Numbered from the stretch's first letter, positions 1 to 7,655 are shown. The stretch is 18,541 nucleotides of DNA from Vallitaleaceae bacterium (GCA_027858555.1 JAQICP010000349.1:1-18541), one strand, 5' to 3'. Made by a program: numbers and translations. The notes: a model not told the origin generated them from the sequence alone.

Positions 1-2
1 AT

Positions 3-32
3 GTGCCTGATTTTCGTGAAAAAAAGGCATAA
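3..32 (+). CDS. possible 3' tail of an upstream gene (partial)
   Basis: A frame open from the window edge reads VPDFREKKA and ends at a TAA at 30-32, 25 bases before the ftsH start. The short gap and absence of a terminator or promoter before ftsH fit the end of a gene co-transcribed with ftsH. Nine residues are too few to name it. In many Bacillota tilS or hpt lies just upstream of ftsH, but this tail does not match the Hpt ending I know. Confidence 0.3.
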   Translation: MPDFREKKA

Positions 33-57
33 TCTCTTTTCGAAAGGAGGAATTTAA

Positions 58-2121
58 ATGAAAAGAAACTTTAAAGGTTTTGGTCTGTATGCAATTATAT
101 TAGTTGTATTATTAGTAACTTTAATATGGTCCAATGATACAGGTGATATCAGCGAAGGACTTGATTATGGTTATCAAGATTTAATTGGCCAAATTGAAGC
201 AGATCAAGTTGACAAGATATATGTACACCAGAATTCAGAAGTACCAACTGGTGAAGTTACAGTTTATTTATTCGATAAAACACCTACTGAACAAGCTAAG
301 TTTTTTGTCCCCAATGTATGGGTGTTTGGTGAAGCTATGGCTGATTATGATGTCGCTATCTATTATGGTGATGTACAAAGGATTAGTTTATTCTGGAGCA
401 TTTTACCGACAATCTTAGTACTTGGTGCGGTGATTATATTATTTTTCTTTATTATGAATCAAGCACAAGGCGGTGGCGGTGGCGGTAACAAGGTCATGTC
501 ATTTGGTAAAAGCAAAGCTAAGATGGTAGCAGATGACGATAAGAAGGTGACGTTTGCCAATGTTGCCGGACTTAAAGAAGAAAAAGAGGATTTGGAAGAA
601 ATTGTAGATTTCTTGAAGAGTCCAAGGAAATATGTAGAGCTTGGAGCTAGAATTCCAAAAGGTGTGCTCTTGGTCGGACCTCCAGGTACGGGTAAGACAT
701 TACTAGCCAAAGCGATATCTGGTGAAGCGGGTGTACCGTTTTTCTCCATCTCAGGTTCAGATTTTGTTGAGATGTTTGTAGGTGTTGGTGCATCTAGGGT
801 TAGAGATCTATTTGAACAAGCCAAAAAGAATTCACCATGTATCGTTTTTATTGATGAGATTGATGCTGTTGGTAGAAAAAGAGGTGCTGGACTTGGTGGT
901 GGCCACGATGAGAGAGAGCAGACACTTAATCAATTATTGGTTGAGATGGACGGCTTTGGCGTTAACGAAGGTGTTATCATCATAGCAGCAACAAATCGTG
1001 TGGATATCCTTGACCCGGCGCTACTTCGACCAGGTCGATTTGATAGAAAAGTCATGGTAGGAAGACCGGATGTACTTGGACGTGAACAGATACTTAAAGT
1101 TCATTCTAAAGGAAAGCCTTTATCAGATGACGTTAAACTAGAAGAAATTGCAAAAACCACACCAGGTTTTACAGGAGCTGATCTAGAGAACTTGATGAAC
1201 GAAGCAGCAATCTATGCTGCAAGATATAATTCTAAAGTCATTAAACAAGAGGACCTTCGAAGAGCATTTATCAAAGTAGCAATTGGTGCTGAGAAGAAGA
1301 GCCATGTCATATCAGATAAAGCTAAAAGAATTACAGCTTATCATGAAGCAGGGCATGCGATCTTGCACCATGTGTTACAAGAAGTGGATGATGTCCATAG
1401 TATCTCTATCATTCCAACAGGATTGGCAGGTGGGTATACGATGTCTCTACCTGGTGAAGATGAGATGTATGTGACTAAGAAGCGGTTAACTGAAGAGATT
1501 ATCGTATTACTTGGTGGCCGTGCTGCTGAAACACTGGTAATAAAAGATATTACCAATGGCGCATCTAATGATATTGAAAGAGCAACTAATATAGCCAGGG
1601 GCATGATTATCAAATACGGTATGTCAGAAGTACTTGGACCAATTCAATTTGGTAGTGAGAGTGATGATGTATTCATAGGCCGCGACTGGGGTCATACCCG
1701 TAATTATGGTGAGAATGTAGCTGGCCTCATTGACAGCGAGATTAGACGATTAGTCGAATCGGGTTTCCAAGAAGCTATGCGAATCATAGAAAAGCATATG
1801 GAAGCACTTGAAAGAGTAGCTCAGGAACTACTCATTCGTGAAAAGATTGATGGTGAATTATTCATTAAACTTTTCAATAACGAAGAGATTCCAGAGTTCA
1901 TCATTGACCCGGAAAAAGTAGAGGAAGCTGAGCCTGAAAAAGCCGATGATTCAAAAGTTGGCCAAAGCATTGACATGACTGCTGAAGGTGAAACGTCAGG
2001 TGAATCTAAGACTGAAGAGCAGGCAGATGCTGCATCAGAAGAGTCTGTAGCAGAAGAAGCTGATACAAGTTCTGAAAAGTTCAATCGTGATACTGAAAGT
2101 GATCATGATATAAACGGATAA
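58..2121 (+). CDS. ftsH: ATP-dependent zinc metalloprotease FtsH
   Basis: FtsH is a membrane-anchored AAA+ protease that forms hexamers, extracts misfolded or short-lived membrane and cytosolic proteins, and degrades them. The 687-residue product has two membrane segments (about 8-24 and 111-133) flanking an external domain, then a glycine-rich linker (138-143). The AAA module shows Walker A GPPGTGKT (207-214), Walker B IVFIDEID (262-269) and the second region of homology with its arginines (about 313-330). The protease domain has the zinc site HEAGH (429-433) and a likely third ligand D505. From about residue 620 the tail is long, acidic and Ser/Glu/Asp-rich, and probably disordered. The start is set by AAAGGAGG at 43-50, seven bases before ATG. 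No promoter is visible in the 57 bases upstream, so it is probably transcribed with an upstream gene. Length fits the family (about 600-700). Confidence 0.98.
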   Translation: MKRNFKGFGLYAIILVVLLVTLIWSNDTGDISEGLDYGYQDLIGQIEADQVDKIYVHQNSEVPTGEVTVYLFDKTPTEQAKFFVPNVWVFGEAMADYDVAIYYGDVQRISLFWSILPTILVLGAVIILFFFIMNQAQGGGGGGNKVMSFGKSKAKMVADDDKKVTFANVAGLKEEKEDLEEIVDFLKSPRKYVELGARIPKGVLLVGPPGTGKTLLAKAISGEAGVPFFSISGSDFVEMFVGVGASRVRDLFEQAKKNSPCIVFIDEIDAVGRKRGAGLGGGHDEREQTLNQLLVEMDGFGVNEGVIIIAATNRVDILDPALLRPGRFDRKVMVGRPDVLGREQILKVHSKGKPLSDDVKLEEIAKTTPGFTGADLENLMNEAAIYAARYNSKVIKQEDLRRAFIKVAIGAEKKSHVISDKAKRITAYHEAGHAILHHVLQEVDDVHSISIIPTGLAGGYTMSLPGEDEMYVTKKRLTEEIIVLLGGRAAETLVIKDITNGASNDIERATNIARGMIIKYGMSEVLGPIQFGSESDDVFIGRDWGHTRNYGENVAGLIDSEIRRLVESGFQEAMRIIEKHMEALERVAQELLIREKIDGELFIKLFNNEEIPEFIIDPEKVEEAEPEKADDSKVGQSIDMTAEGETSGESKTEEQADAASEESVAEEADTSSEKFNRDTESDHDING

Positions 2122-2135
2122 GATAATATATATGC

Positions 2136-2171
2136 AATAAAGGCTAATCACCTAGGTGATTAGCCTTTATT
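2136..2171. terminator. bidirectional terminator, perfect 36-bp palindrome
   Basis: Both 18-base arms are exact reverse complements (centre CCTAGG at 2151-2156), giving an A-rich 5' side and a U-rich 3' side on either strand. It lies between the converging ftsH and DUF188 genes and can stop both. The palindrome overlaps the last codons and the stop (2144-2146) of the minus-strand gene. Confidence 0.88.
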
Positions 2172-2590
2172 AATGTTTCAAGTAAATCAATCAGCTTGGT
2201 TTCATCATTAGACGTACGCTTCTTGATGTAGGTACCACGTTTACCAGCTCGTCGATTCTTTTGATTGATATGCCGTTGCATGAGCAGTTGATCGATATTA
2301 TCTAGGGTATACTCATACCCCACAGGATTAACCACAGCGCTGCATTTTAGCATGGTAATTGAAGCTAGACCATAGTCCTGAGTAATGAGTATATCGGATT
2401 TTTTGATACTATTAGCGATTGCCATGTCTACAGCATCCTTGCCTTGGGATATGATATGAATCTCAAAATAATCATCTGTAAATACATGGGAAGAGTCCAC
2501 GTAAACATGGACCGGTATGTGATTTTTTTGTGCTAAAGACTTAATTGCAGTCTTTGAAGGGCAAGCATCACCATCAATTATAATTCTCAT
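2144..2590 (-). CDS. DUF188 / YaiI-YqxD family protein (UPF0178)
   Basis: A 148-residue protein opening MRIIIDGDACP, the signature of the UPF0178 (YaiI/YqxD) family, which has a PIN-like fold suggested by its conserved acidic residues. A biochemical role is not established for the family; a nuclease-like activity is only inferred. Further acidic and Asn positions typical of the fold are visible (DSSHVFTDD, DAVDMAIANS, ITQDYGLA), and the tail is basic (NQKNRRAGKRGTY). A longer open frame reaches 2719, but I set the start at the ATG at 2588-2590: it has AGAGGT just upstream, it matches the family N-terminus, and the extra 43 residues would overlap the promoter. The gene stands alone with its own promoter and shares a terminator with ftsH. 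Confidence 0.9.
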   Translation of the reverse strand: MRIIIDGDACPSKTAIKSLAQKNHIPVHVYVDSSHVFTDDYFEIHIISQGKDAVDMAIANSIKKSDILITQDYGLASITMLKCSAVVNPVGYEYTLDNIDQLLMQRHINQKNRRAGKRGTYIKKRTSNDETKLIDLLETLIKANHLGD

Positions 2591-2611
2591 AGGAACCTCT
2601 TTTCTACATGT

Positions 2612-2639
2612 ATTATAGCACATGCTTTTGGTTTGTAAA
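2612..2639 (-). promoter_or_regulatory. sigma-A type promoter of the DUF188 gene
   Basis: Read on the minus strand: TTTACA (2639-2634), a 16-base spacer, then TATAAT (2617-2612) with an upstream TGC giving an extended -10. Transcription would start about 15 bases before the chosen ATG. Confidence 0.65.
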
Positions 2640-2671
2640 ATAAATCTGCGCGAGATGGGGAACAAATGTTC

Positions 2672-2700
2672 TTGAACTATCAGGCTACATTCGTTATAAT
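2672..2700 (+). promoter_or_regulatory. sigma-A type promoter of the nuclease-helicase gene
   Basis: TTGAAC (2672-2677), a 17-base spacer and TATAAT (2695-2700). The expected start of transcription is about 2706-2708, which puts the AAGGAG element at the very 5' end of the mRNA. Confidence 0.7.
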
Positions 2701-2705
2701 GGAAT

Positions 2706-2748
2706 AAGGAGATGTGCAAAGCTGAGCATTAGCTTTCACAACAATATT
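2706..2748 (+). promoter_or_regulatory. distant Shine-Dalgarno plus hairpin leader
   Basis: AAGGAG (2706-2711) lies 37 bases from the ATG at 2749, far beyond the usual 5-10. Between them GTG-(C)-AAAGCT (2714-2723) can pair with AGCTTTCAC (2731-2739) around a 7-base loop. Folding this stem leaves about 11 unpaired bases between the Shine-Dalgarno and ATG. The loop and 3' arm contain GCATTAGC (2726-2733). An alternative is initiation at the in-frame CTG at 2722, ten bases after AAGGAG. Confidence 0.5.
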
Positions 2749-5145
2749 ATGTCAACTATCAAACTAGGAATTCGAGAATTAGTAGAATTCACTTTGCGAA
2801 GTGGCGATATCAAAGCCACTTTTTTATCGTCAAAAAGAGCTGTGGATGGGACCAAAGTCCATCAAAAATATCAAAAGAAGCAGAAGGCTAAGCTAGACAA
2901 CCTTTACTTAGCTGAAGTGCCTCTTAAGTACGTGCATAAGTACGTGCACAAGGACGGTGGTAAAGACGGTGGTAAAGATGAGGATGATGAGCTTATACTG
3001 TCAGGCAGGGTTGATGGTATTGATTTGTCAGAGGGAATCATACTAGATGAAATCAAATCAACGAATCGTTCTTTGGTAGATATTACTTATGTGGAAGAGA
3101 TGCATATGGCTCAATTGAAACTATATGGTTATATATATGCCATGATGGAAGGATTAGAGAATATCGGTCTTAGAATCATCTATATAGAGCTGGAATCTAG
3201 TGCTGAGAAAATATTTGAGTATACGGTATCGATTAAAGAATTAGCCATTTACTTTAATGGTGTTGTTGACTTATACATGGCGTTTTTTAAGAAAGTCGTT
3301 GGTTTTGAAGAAGAGGCGCATCACACCATCAAGTCAGTTTCATTCCCTTTTGAGGATTATCGAAAAGGACAAAAGACTTTAATGCGTTATGCTTATAATG
3401 CAATTGATGCAAAAGATATACTCTTTTGCCGAGCACCTACGGGCATTGGTAAGACTATAGGCACACTATACCCAGCACTTAAAGCAGTTGCGAACAATCT
3501 AACGGATAAGTTGTTTTATCTGACAGCTAAAACCATTGGTAAGGAAGTAGCAAGAAACACCCTGGCCCTATTAGAATCAGAGGGAACTGTTCTGAAATAC
3601 ATCATTATAACAGCAAAAGAAAAAACTTGTTTGAATGACACGGTAAGTTGTACGCCTGAAGATTGTCCCTATGCCAAGGGCCATTTTGATAGGGTTAATA
3701 AAGCGATTGATGATATCTATACAGATATGAATTGTTTTGATCGCTCAAGCATTGAAGACTATGCCAGGAAGCATATGGTATGTCCATATGAGTTTTCCTT
3801 AGATTTATCCCTGTTTTCCAGTGTGATCATATGTGACTATAATTATGCTTTCGACCCATCTGCCATGTTACGACGATTTTTTGTAGAAGGGACAGGCAGA
3901 TATACGTTACTGATTGATGAAGCTCATAACTTAGTTAATAGGGCGAGGGAGATGTATTCAGGAGAATTGACCAAGTCGGGGGTACTTGGCATAAGAAGGC
4001 TCGTAAAGCCTCTAGATAAGCGTTTATACGCACTTTTAGGTCAACTGAATACTTGGTTCCTACAGAAGCGAAAAGAGGTGGAAATCACCTTAAAAGACAC
4101 GTTGGTTGAGAAAGAGGCACCTGACGCGGTAAGTAGTATAATTAGAGGTATCATTCATAGGACAGAGAAGATATTCGCCATGAATAAAAACTGGGCTCAT
4201 ATGGACCTGCTACTTGACTTTTATTTTGCCAGTTATGATTTTATTAAGAAAATGGAACTTTATTCTGAGCATTATGTGACTTACTATGAGAGAAATCGGA
4301 CGGATATAAGGGTAAAGTTATTTTGCATGAATCCATCGGATAATCTAAAGACTGTACTCGGTCAGATGAAAGGGGTTGTCTATTTTTCGGCTACACTCAC
4401 ACCCATGCCGTACTTTATGAGCCTCCTTGGTGGGGATCTGAGTAGTACCCAGCTGATGATCGGGTCACCTTTCCCACAGGATAATCTAGGTCTTATAATC
4501 GATGATAAAACTTCCACTAAGTATGTGGACAGACCTGAATCCATTCTACCCATCATCAGTACGATACACAGTACAATTGCTGCGAGGAGTGGTCATTATA
4601 TCGTGTATTTCCCATCCTACAAATATATGCATGATGTGTTAGAAAAGTACGAACCTTATGAAGATGAAATATTGATCATTCAAGAAAGAGGACAACGTGA
4701 AGAAGAAAAAGAGGCTTTTGTCAATCACTTCCATGATGTAAGTGGTGAAACAAAGGTGGGATTTGCTGTTCTTGGCGGTATGTATGGTGAAGGCATCGAT
4801 TTAATAGGCGACAAATTATCCGGGGTTATTATTGTTGGTGTGGGACTACCTCGGATCAATTTTGAAGGCGATTTACTTAAAGCACATTTTGACCAGCAAT
4901 ATGGTAAAGGATTTGAGTATGCTTATATCTACCCAGGTATGAATAAAGTCTTGCAAAGTGCAGGCCGGGTAATCAGAACCAGTATGGATAGGGGCGTCGT
5001 CGTACTAATAGATTCTAGATTTAGAAGAGGGGATTATGCCAAGTTGTTTCCAAAGGAGTGGGATCATAGACAATATCTGAGTAGGCTCCCAGCTTTAGGT
5101 TCCTTTTTAACTAAGTTTTGGGCTGAATCTGATAATGTTGTGTGA
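2749..5145 (+). CDS. RecB-like nuclease fused to Rad3/DinG-type DNA helicase
   Basis: The 798-residue protein joins two modules. Residues about 1-180 look like a PD-(D/E)XK nuclease of the RecB/Cas4 type: a conserved His in KVHQKYQ, D89, E101-x-K103, and a QxxxY helix (QLKLY) just after. Residues about 205-790 form an XPD/DinG-like superfamily 2 helicase: Walker A APTGIGKT (229-236), DEAH at 390-393, and a C-terminal QSAGRVIRT motif. Four cysteines between motifs I and II (C294, C301, C306, C345) fit the iron-sulfur cluster of this helicase family. The expected job is ATP-driven unwinding of DNA, perhaps 5' to 3', with cutting of the displaced strand in repair; that is inference. Residues 60-76 hold two in-frame 12-base tandem duplications. 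The ATG start matches the usual N-terminus for such proteins (IRELVEFTLRSGDI). It is a single-gene transcript. Confidence 0.9.
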   Translation: MSTIKLGIRELVEFTLRSGDIKATFLSSKRAVDGTKVHQKYQKKQKAKLDNLYLAEVPLKYVHKYVHKDGGKDGGKDEDDELILSGRVDGIDLSEGIILDEIKSTNRSLVDITYVEEMHMAQLKLYGYIYAMMEGLENIGLRIIYIELESSAEKIFEYTVSIKELAIYFNGVVDLYMAFFKKVVGFEEEAHHTIKSVSFPFEDYRKGQKTLMRYAYNAIDAKDILFCRAPTGIGKTIGTLYPALKAVANNLTDKLFYLTAKTIGKEVARNTLALLESEGTVLKYIIITAKEKTCLNDTVSCTPEDCPYAKGHFDRVNKAIDDIYTDMNCFDRSSIEDYARKHMVCPYEFSLDLSLFSSVIICDYNYAFDPSAMLRRFFVEGTGRYTLLIDEAHNLVNRAREMYSGELTKSGVLGIRRLVKPLDKRLYALLGQLNTWFLQKRKEVEITLKDTLVEKEAPDAVSSIIRGIIHRTEKIFAMNKNWAHMDLLLDFYFASYDFIKKMELYSEHYVTYYERNRTDIRVKLFCMNPSDNLKTVLGQMKGVVYFSATLTPMPYFMSLLGGDLSSTQLMIGSPFPQDNLGLIIDDKTSTKYVDRPESILPIISTIHSTIAARSGHYIVYFPSYKYMHDVLEKYEPYEDEILIIQERGQREEEKEAFVNHFHDVSGETKVGFAVLGGMYGEGIDLIGDKLSGVIIVGVGLPRINFEGDLLKAHFDQQYGKGFEYAYIYPGMNKVLQSAGRVIRTSMDRGVVVLIDSRFRRGDYAKLFPKEWDHRQYLSRLPALGSFLTKFWAESDNVV
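2926..2976 (+). repeat. paired in-frame 12-bp tandem duplications
   Basis: Two copies of a unit coding KYVH (2926-2937, 2938-2949) are followed by two identical copies of GACGGTGGTAAA coding DGGK (2953-2964, 2965-2976). They sit in a charged loop of the nuclease domain, between the conserved His and D89. Confidence 0.85.
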
Positions 5146-5167
5146 CTCATAACTAGTTATATTGCAT

Positions 5168-5197
5168 AAAAAAGCATTGGTTTTAATGACCTTTTTT
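5168..5197 (+). terminator. probable terminator of the nuclease-helicase gene
   Basis: AAAAAAG (5168-5174) can pair with CTTTTTT (5191-5197), and CATT (5175-5178) with AATG (5185-5188), leaving a 2-base bulge and a 6-base loop. The U-tract is part of the stem. It is a weak, A/U-rich structure. Confidence 0.45.
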
Positions 5198-5281
5198 GTG
5201 AGGGGGCTTATATGGTCGTCATATTTGACAATAATATTGGGTTAATCAGCAAAAGTTTATGCACACTTATAGCTTGATTCT

Positions 5282-5290
5282 TGATATAAT
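5282..5290 (+). promoter_or_regulatory. extended -10 promoter of candidate sRNA
   Basis: TGATATAAT is a perfect extended -10 element (TGnTATAAT). No good -35 lies at the normal distance. The expected transcription start is about 5296-5298. Confidence 0.5.
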
Positions 5291-5296
5291 TGTTCT

Positions 5297-5401
5297 TGTA
5301 AAACCCCCCCAATACAATATTAAGTTATTGCTACACCCCATAAGTAGAAAAAAATCTTCTCCTTATATAGGATGACCGATCGATAGGTCATCCTTTTTTT
5401 T
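5297..5401 (+). ncRNA. candidate small regulatory RNA, about 105 nt
   Basis: The segment starts just after an extended -10 and ends in a strong terminator. It has no open frame of note. It contains three pyrimidine-rich, probably unpaired stretches: seven Cs (5304-5310), CCCC (5336-5339) and CTTCTCCTT (5356-5364). The last includes CTCCTT, the exact complement of an AAGGAG Shine-Dalgarno. A small hairpin CAATA/TATTG (5315-5319 with 5326-5330) separates the first two. C-rich loops that bind G-rich ribosome sites are known from Gram-positive sRNAs such as RsaE. The alternative is an attenuating leader for the amylase gene downstream, but that gene has its own promoter after the terminator. No known riboswitch class is apparent. 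Confidence 0.42.
5369..5401 (+). terminator. Rho-independent terminator of the candidate sRNA
   Basis: AGGATGACC (5369-5377) pairs perfectly with GGTCATCCT (5386-5394) around an 8-base loop and is followed by an unbroken U run (5394-5401). It is the clearest terminator in this gap and lies 140 bases before the amylase ATG. Confidence 0.88.
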
Positions 5402-5461
5402 ATCTTAAAGGAAAGTTAAAACTTAATTCACAAACTTATAGTTAGATTCCAACTGATTTGG

Positions 5462-5490
5462 TTGTTTTTAATACTAATATCTATTAGAAT
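5462..5490 (+). promoter_or_regulatory. sigma-A type promoter of the amylase gene
   Basis: TTGTTT (5462-5467), 17-base spacer, TAGAAT (5485-5490). Transcription would begin near 5497, giving a leader of about 44 bases. Confidence 0.5.
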
Positions 5491-5513
5491 AGAATTATAC
5501 AATATCGTTACAT

Positions 5514-5540
5514 AAAGGAGGCTAGGCATTAGCCAAACTC
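5514..5540 (+). promoter_or_regulatory. distant Shine-Dalgarno with hairpin before ATG
   Basis: AAAGGAGG (5514-5521) ends 19 bases before the ATG. GGCTA (5520-5524) pairs with TAGCC (5530-5534) over a 5-base loop, leaving only six bases (5535-5540) between the stem and ATG. An in-frame TAG at 5523-5525 and the lack of ATG/GTG/TTG after it exclude an earlier start. The structure contains GCATTAGC (5526-5533), as in the helicase leader. Confidence 0.6.
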
Positions 5541-7655
5541 ATGAATATTACAATTCCGTTTGATCAACTTACAAAACACCAAAAAATATTAGCATATATC
5601 ATGCTTAGAGAAGGCATACTTGATGAAAGAGCCATTCATTCTGATGCTACAAAGAATTACAGAATACCTTCTGCGCCAAAAGCTAATGAACCGACAAAGG
5701 TTCGCATTAGAACTGGTAAGGAGAATGTAGACCAGGTCTATCTTTGTTATAATAATAAGCGAGTTTTACTTGAAGTGGAGCGTTCTGATGATTTATTTGA
5801 CTACTATTCAGGCGTCATCATACCAGGTACGGATTCGGTTTCATATTTTTTTGAAATAAGAGTTGGAAACCTTAAATGTTATTTTAATAAAAAAGGTGTT
5901 GTTCGCGAAGTTGATGGATTCTATAACTATAAAATAATACCTGGATTTGATACACCTAATTGGGCCAAAGGTGCAGTTATGTATCAGATATTTGTTGATC
6001 GATTTTTTAATGGTGACAAGACCAATGATGTATTAACTAATGAATATGTCTATGTGGGCAAGCCAGTGAAACAAGTCAAGAAATGGAATAAACTACCTGA
6101 GGTTGATGGTATAAGAGAATTTTATGGTGGCGATATACAGGGAATTATAGACAAGTTGGATTACTTGGAAGATCTAGGTGTGGAAGTCATATACCTAAAT
6201 CCAATCTTTGTATCACCATCCAATCATAAATATGATACACAGGATTATGATTATGTTGATCCTCATTTTGGCAAAATAATAATAGACAAGGGCGAATTAC
6301 TAACGAGTACAGCGACTTCAAATGAAAAGGCTACCAAATACATTTCAAGGGTTACAGAAACAATCAACCTAGAAGCCAGTAATGATTTACTATACAATTT
6401 TGTTGAAGAGGCCCATAGAAGAGATATTCGCGTGATTTTGGATGGTGTATTCAACCATTGCGGTTCTTTTAATAAATGGATTGATAAAGAAAAAATATAC
6501 GCCAATTCACATAATTATCCACCAGGTGCTTATGAATCAATCGATAGCCCATATCATAGCTACTTTTATTTCCATGACAAAAATGCATGGCCTGATAATA
6601 ATCACTATGATGGTTGGTGGGGGTTTGACACATTACCGAAATTGAATTATGAAGGCTCCCCTAAACTATATAATTATATATTAGAAATCGGTAAAAAATG
6701 GGTTTCTGAGCCTTATAACTTCGATGGGTGGCGTCTCGATGTCGCTGCTGACCTTGGCTACACCAAGGAGTTTAATCATCAATTTTGGCGTGATTATAGG
6801 AAATCTGTAAAAGGAGCTAATTCAGAGGCTTTAATCATAGCGGAGCATTATGGTGATCCTAATGACTGGATACAAGGTGATCAGTGGGATACCGTTATGA
6901 ATTATGATGCTTTTATGGAGCCAGTTACTTGGTTCCTAACTGGGATGCAGAAGCATTCGGATGAGTTTAGACCTGATCTACTTGGTAATGCAAGGGCATT
7001 CTTTGATACTATGACACATAATATGTCCAGATTTCATAATCCTTCGTTAGAAGTTAGTATGAATGAGTTATCTAATCATGATCACTCAAGATTTTTAACT
7101 AGAACCAATCATACGGTGGGCCGCGTTAACACAAAGGGATCTAGAGCAGCTGAAGTAGGCATCAACTTGGGTATTATGAAAGAAGCCGTAGCCATCCAAA
7201 TGACATGGCCAGGAGCTCCGACCATCTACTATGGTGATGAAGTTGGCTTATGTGGCTGGACAGACCCAGATAACAGAAGAAGTTTCCCTTGGGGCAATGA
7301 AAACAAAGACTTACTGAGTGCCCACAGAGAACTAATCAGAATAAGAAAACAGTATTCAGCTTTAAAAACTGGTTCAATTAAGTTTTTACATGCTGAGCAT
7401 AATATTATAGCTTATGGTCGTTGGGACGATGATAATAGACTTATAGTTGTTCTTAATAACTCAGACAAGGTAAAGGAAGTAAAGCTCCCAGTCTGGGAAA
7501 TAGGCATATCAGATAATGATACCCTTGAGATGCTTATTGAAACAACCAGAGAAGGATTAAGTACAGAGGAAGAGATATACTTTGTTTATCATGGTCGATT
7601 AGCTATCAAATTAGAACCTTTTTCTGCGGTAGTGATGAAGACTAAGGTATGGTAA
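5541..7655 (+). CDS. GH13 alpha-glucan hydrolase (neopullulanase/cyclomaltodextrinase-like)
   Basis: A 704-residue enzyme expected to hydrolyse alpha-1,4 (and perhaps alpha-1,6) links in maltodextrins, cyclodextrins or pullulan fragments. There is no signal peptide, so it acts in the cytosol. The first 125 or so residues resemble the N-terminal beta-sandwich (CBM34-like) of this subgroup. The (beta/alpha)8 barrel follows with its conserved regions: DGVFNH (301-306), DGWRLDVA with nucleophile D400, the acid/base E435 in IIAEHYGD, and D514 in NHDHSRF. A C-terminal beta domain runs from about 620. An Asp/Glu/Lys-rich insert follows the second barrel strand (about 245-285). It has its own promoter and terminator and no sugar-uptake genes beside it, so the substrate is uncertain. 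The start is the only usable one, though its ribosome site is unusually far away. Confidence 0.92.
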   Translation: MNITIPFDQLTKHQKILAYIMLREGILDERAIHSDATKNYRIPSAPKANEPTKVRIRTGKENVDQVYLCYNNKRVLLEVERSDDLFDYYSGVIIPGTDSVSYFFEIRVGNLKCYFNKKGVVREVDGFYNYKIIPGFDTPNWAKGAVMYQIFVDRFFNGDKTNDVLTNEYVYVGKPVKQVKKWNKLPEVDGIREFYGGDIQGIIDKLDYLEDLGVEVIYLNPIFVSPSNHKYDTQDYDYVDPHFGKIIIDKGELLTSTATSNEKATKYISRVTETINLEASNDLLYNFVEEAHRRDIRVILDGVFNHCGSFNKWIDKEKIYANSHNYPPGAYESIDSPYHSYFYFHDKNAWPDNNHYDGWWGFDTLPKLNYEGSPKLYNYILEIGKKWVSEPYNFDGWRLDVAADLGYTKEFNHQFWRDYRKSVKGANSEALIIAEHYGDPNDWIQGDQWDTVMNYDAFMEPVTWFLTGMQKHSDEFRPDLLGNARAFFDTMTHNMSRFHNPSLEVSMNELSNHDHSRFLTRTNHTVGRVNTKGSRAAEVGINLGIMKEAVAIQMTWPGAPTIYYGDEVGLCGWTDPDNRRSFPWGNENKDLLSAHRELIRIRKQYSALKTGSIKFLHAEHNIIAYGRWDDDNRLIVVLNNSDKVKEVKLPVWEIGISDNDTLEMLIETTREGLSTEEEIYFVYHGRLAIKLEPFSAVVMKTKVW

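Larger units (their letters stand above)
5146..5540. other. 395-base gap: weak terminator, candidate sRNA, amylase promoter
   Basis: No convincing protein gene is present on either strand. The gap holds a possible helicase-gene terminator (5168-5197), a candidate small RNA with extended -10 promoter and terminator (5282-5401), and the promoter and hairpin leader of the amylase (5462-5540). A consensus-like TTGACA at 5225-5230 has no partner -10. Confidence 0.6.

Noticed and set aside
459..824. Minus-strand open frame inside ftsH
   Set aside because: It is a shadow of the ftsH codons, with no ribosome site and low-complexity translation. The other opposite-strand or shifted frames inside real genes were set aside for the same reason.
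2591..2719. 43-residue N-terminal extension of the DUF188 protein
   Set aside because: The extension overlaps an extended -10 promoter, has no ribosome site, and is not part of the family, which begins MRIIIDGDACP.
5225..5230. TTGACA as a -35 element
   Set aside because: No -10 hexamer lies 15-19 bases downstream.
5499..5513. Catabolite (cre) operator before the amylase gene
   Set aside because: There is a central CG with partial flanking symmetry, but the spacing of the conserved bases does not fit the cre consensus.
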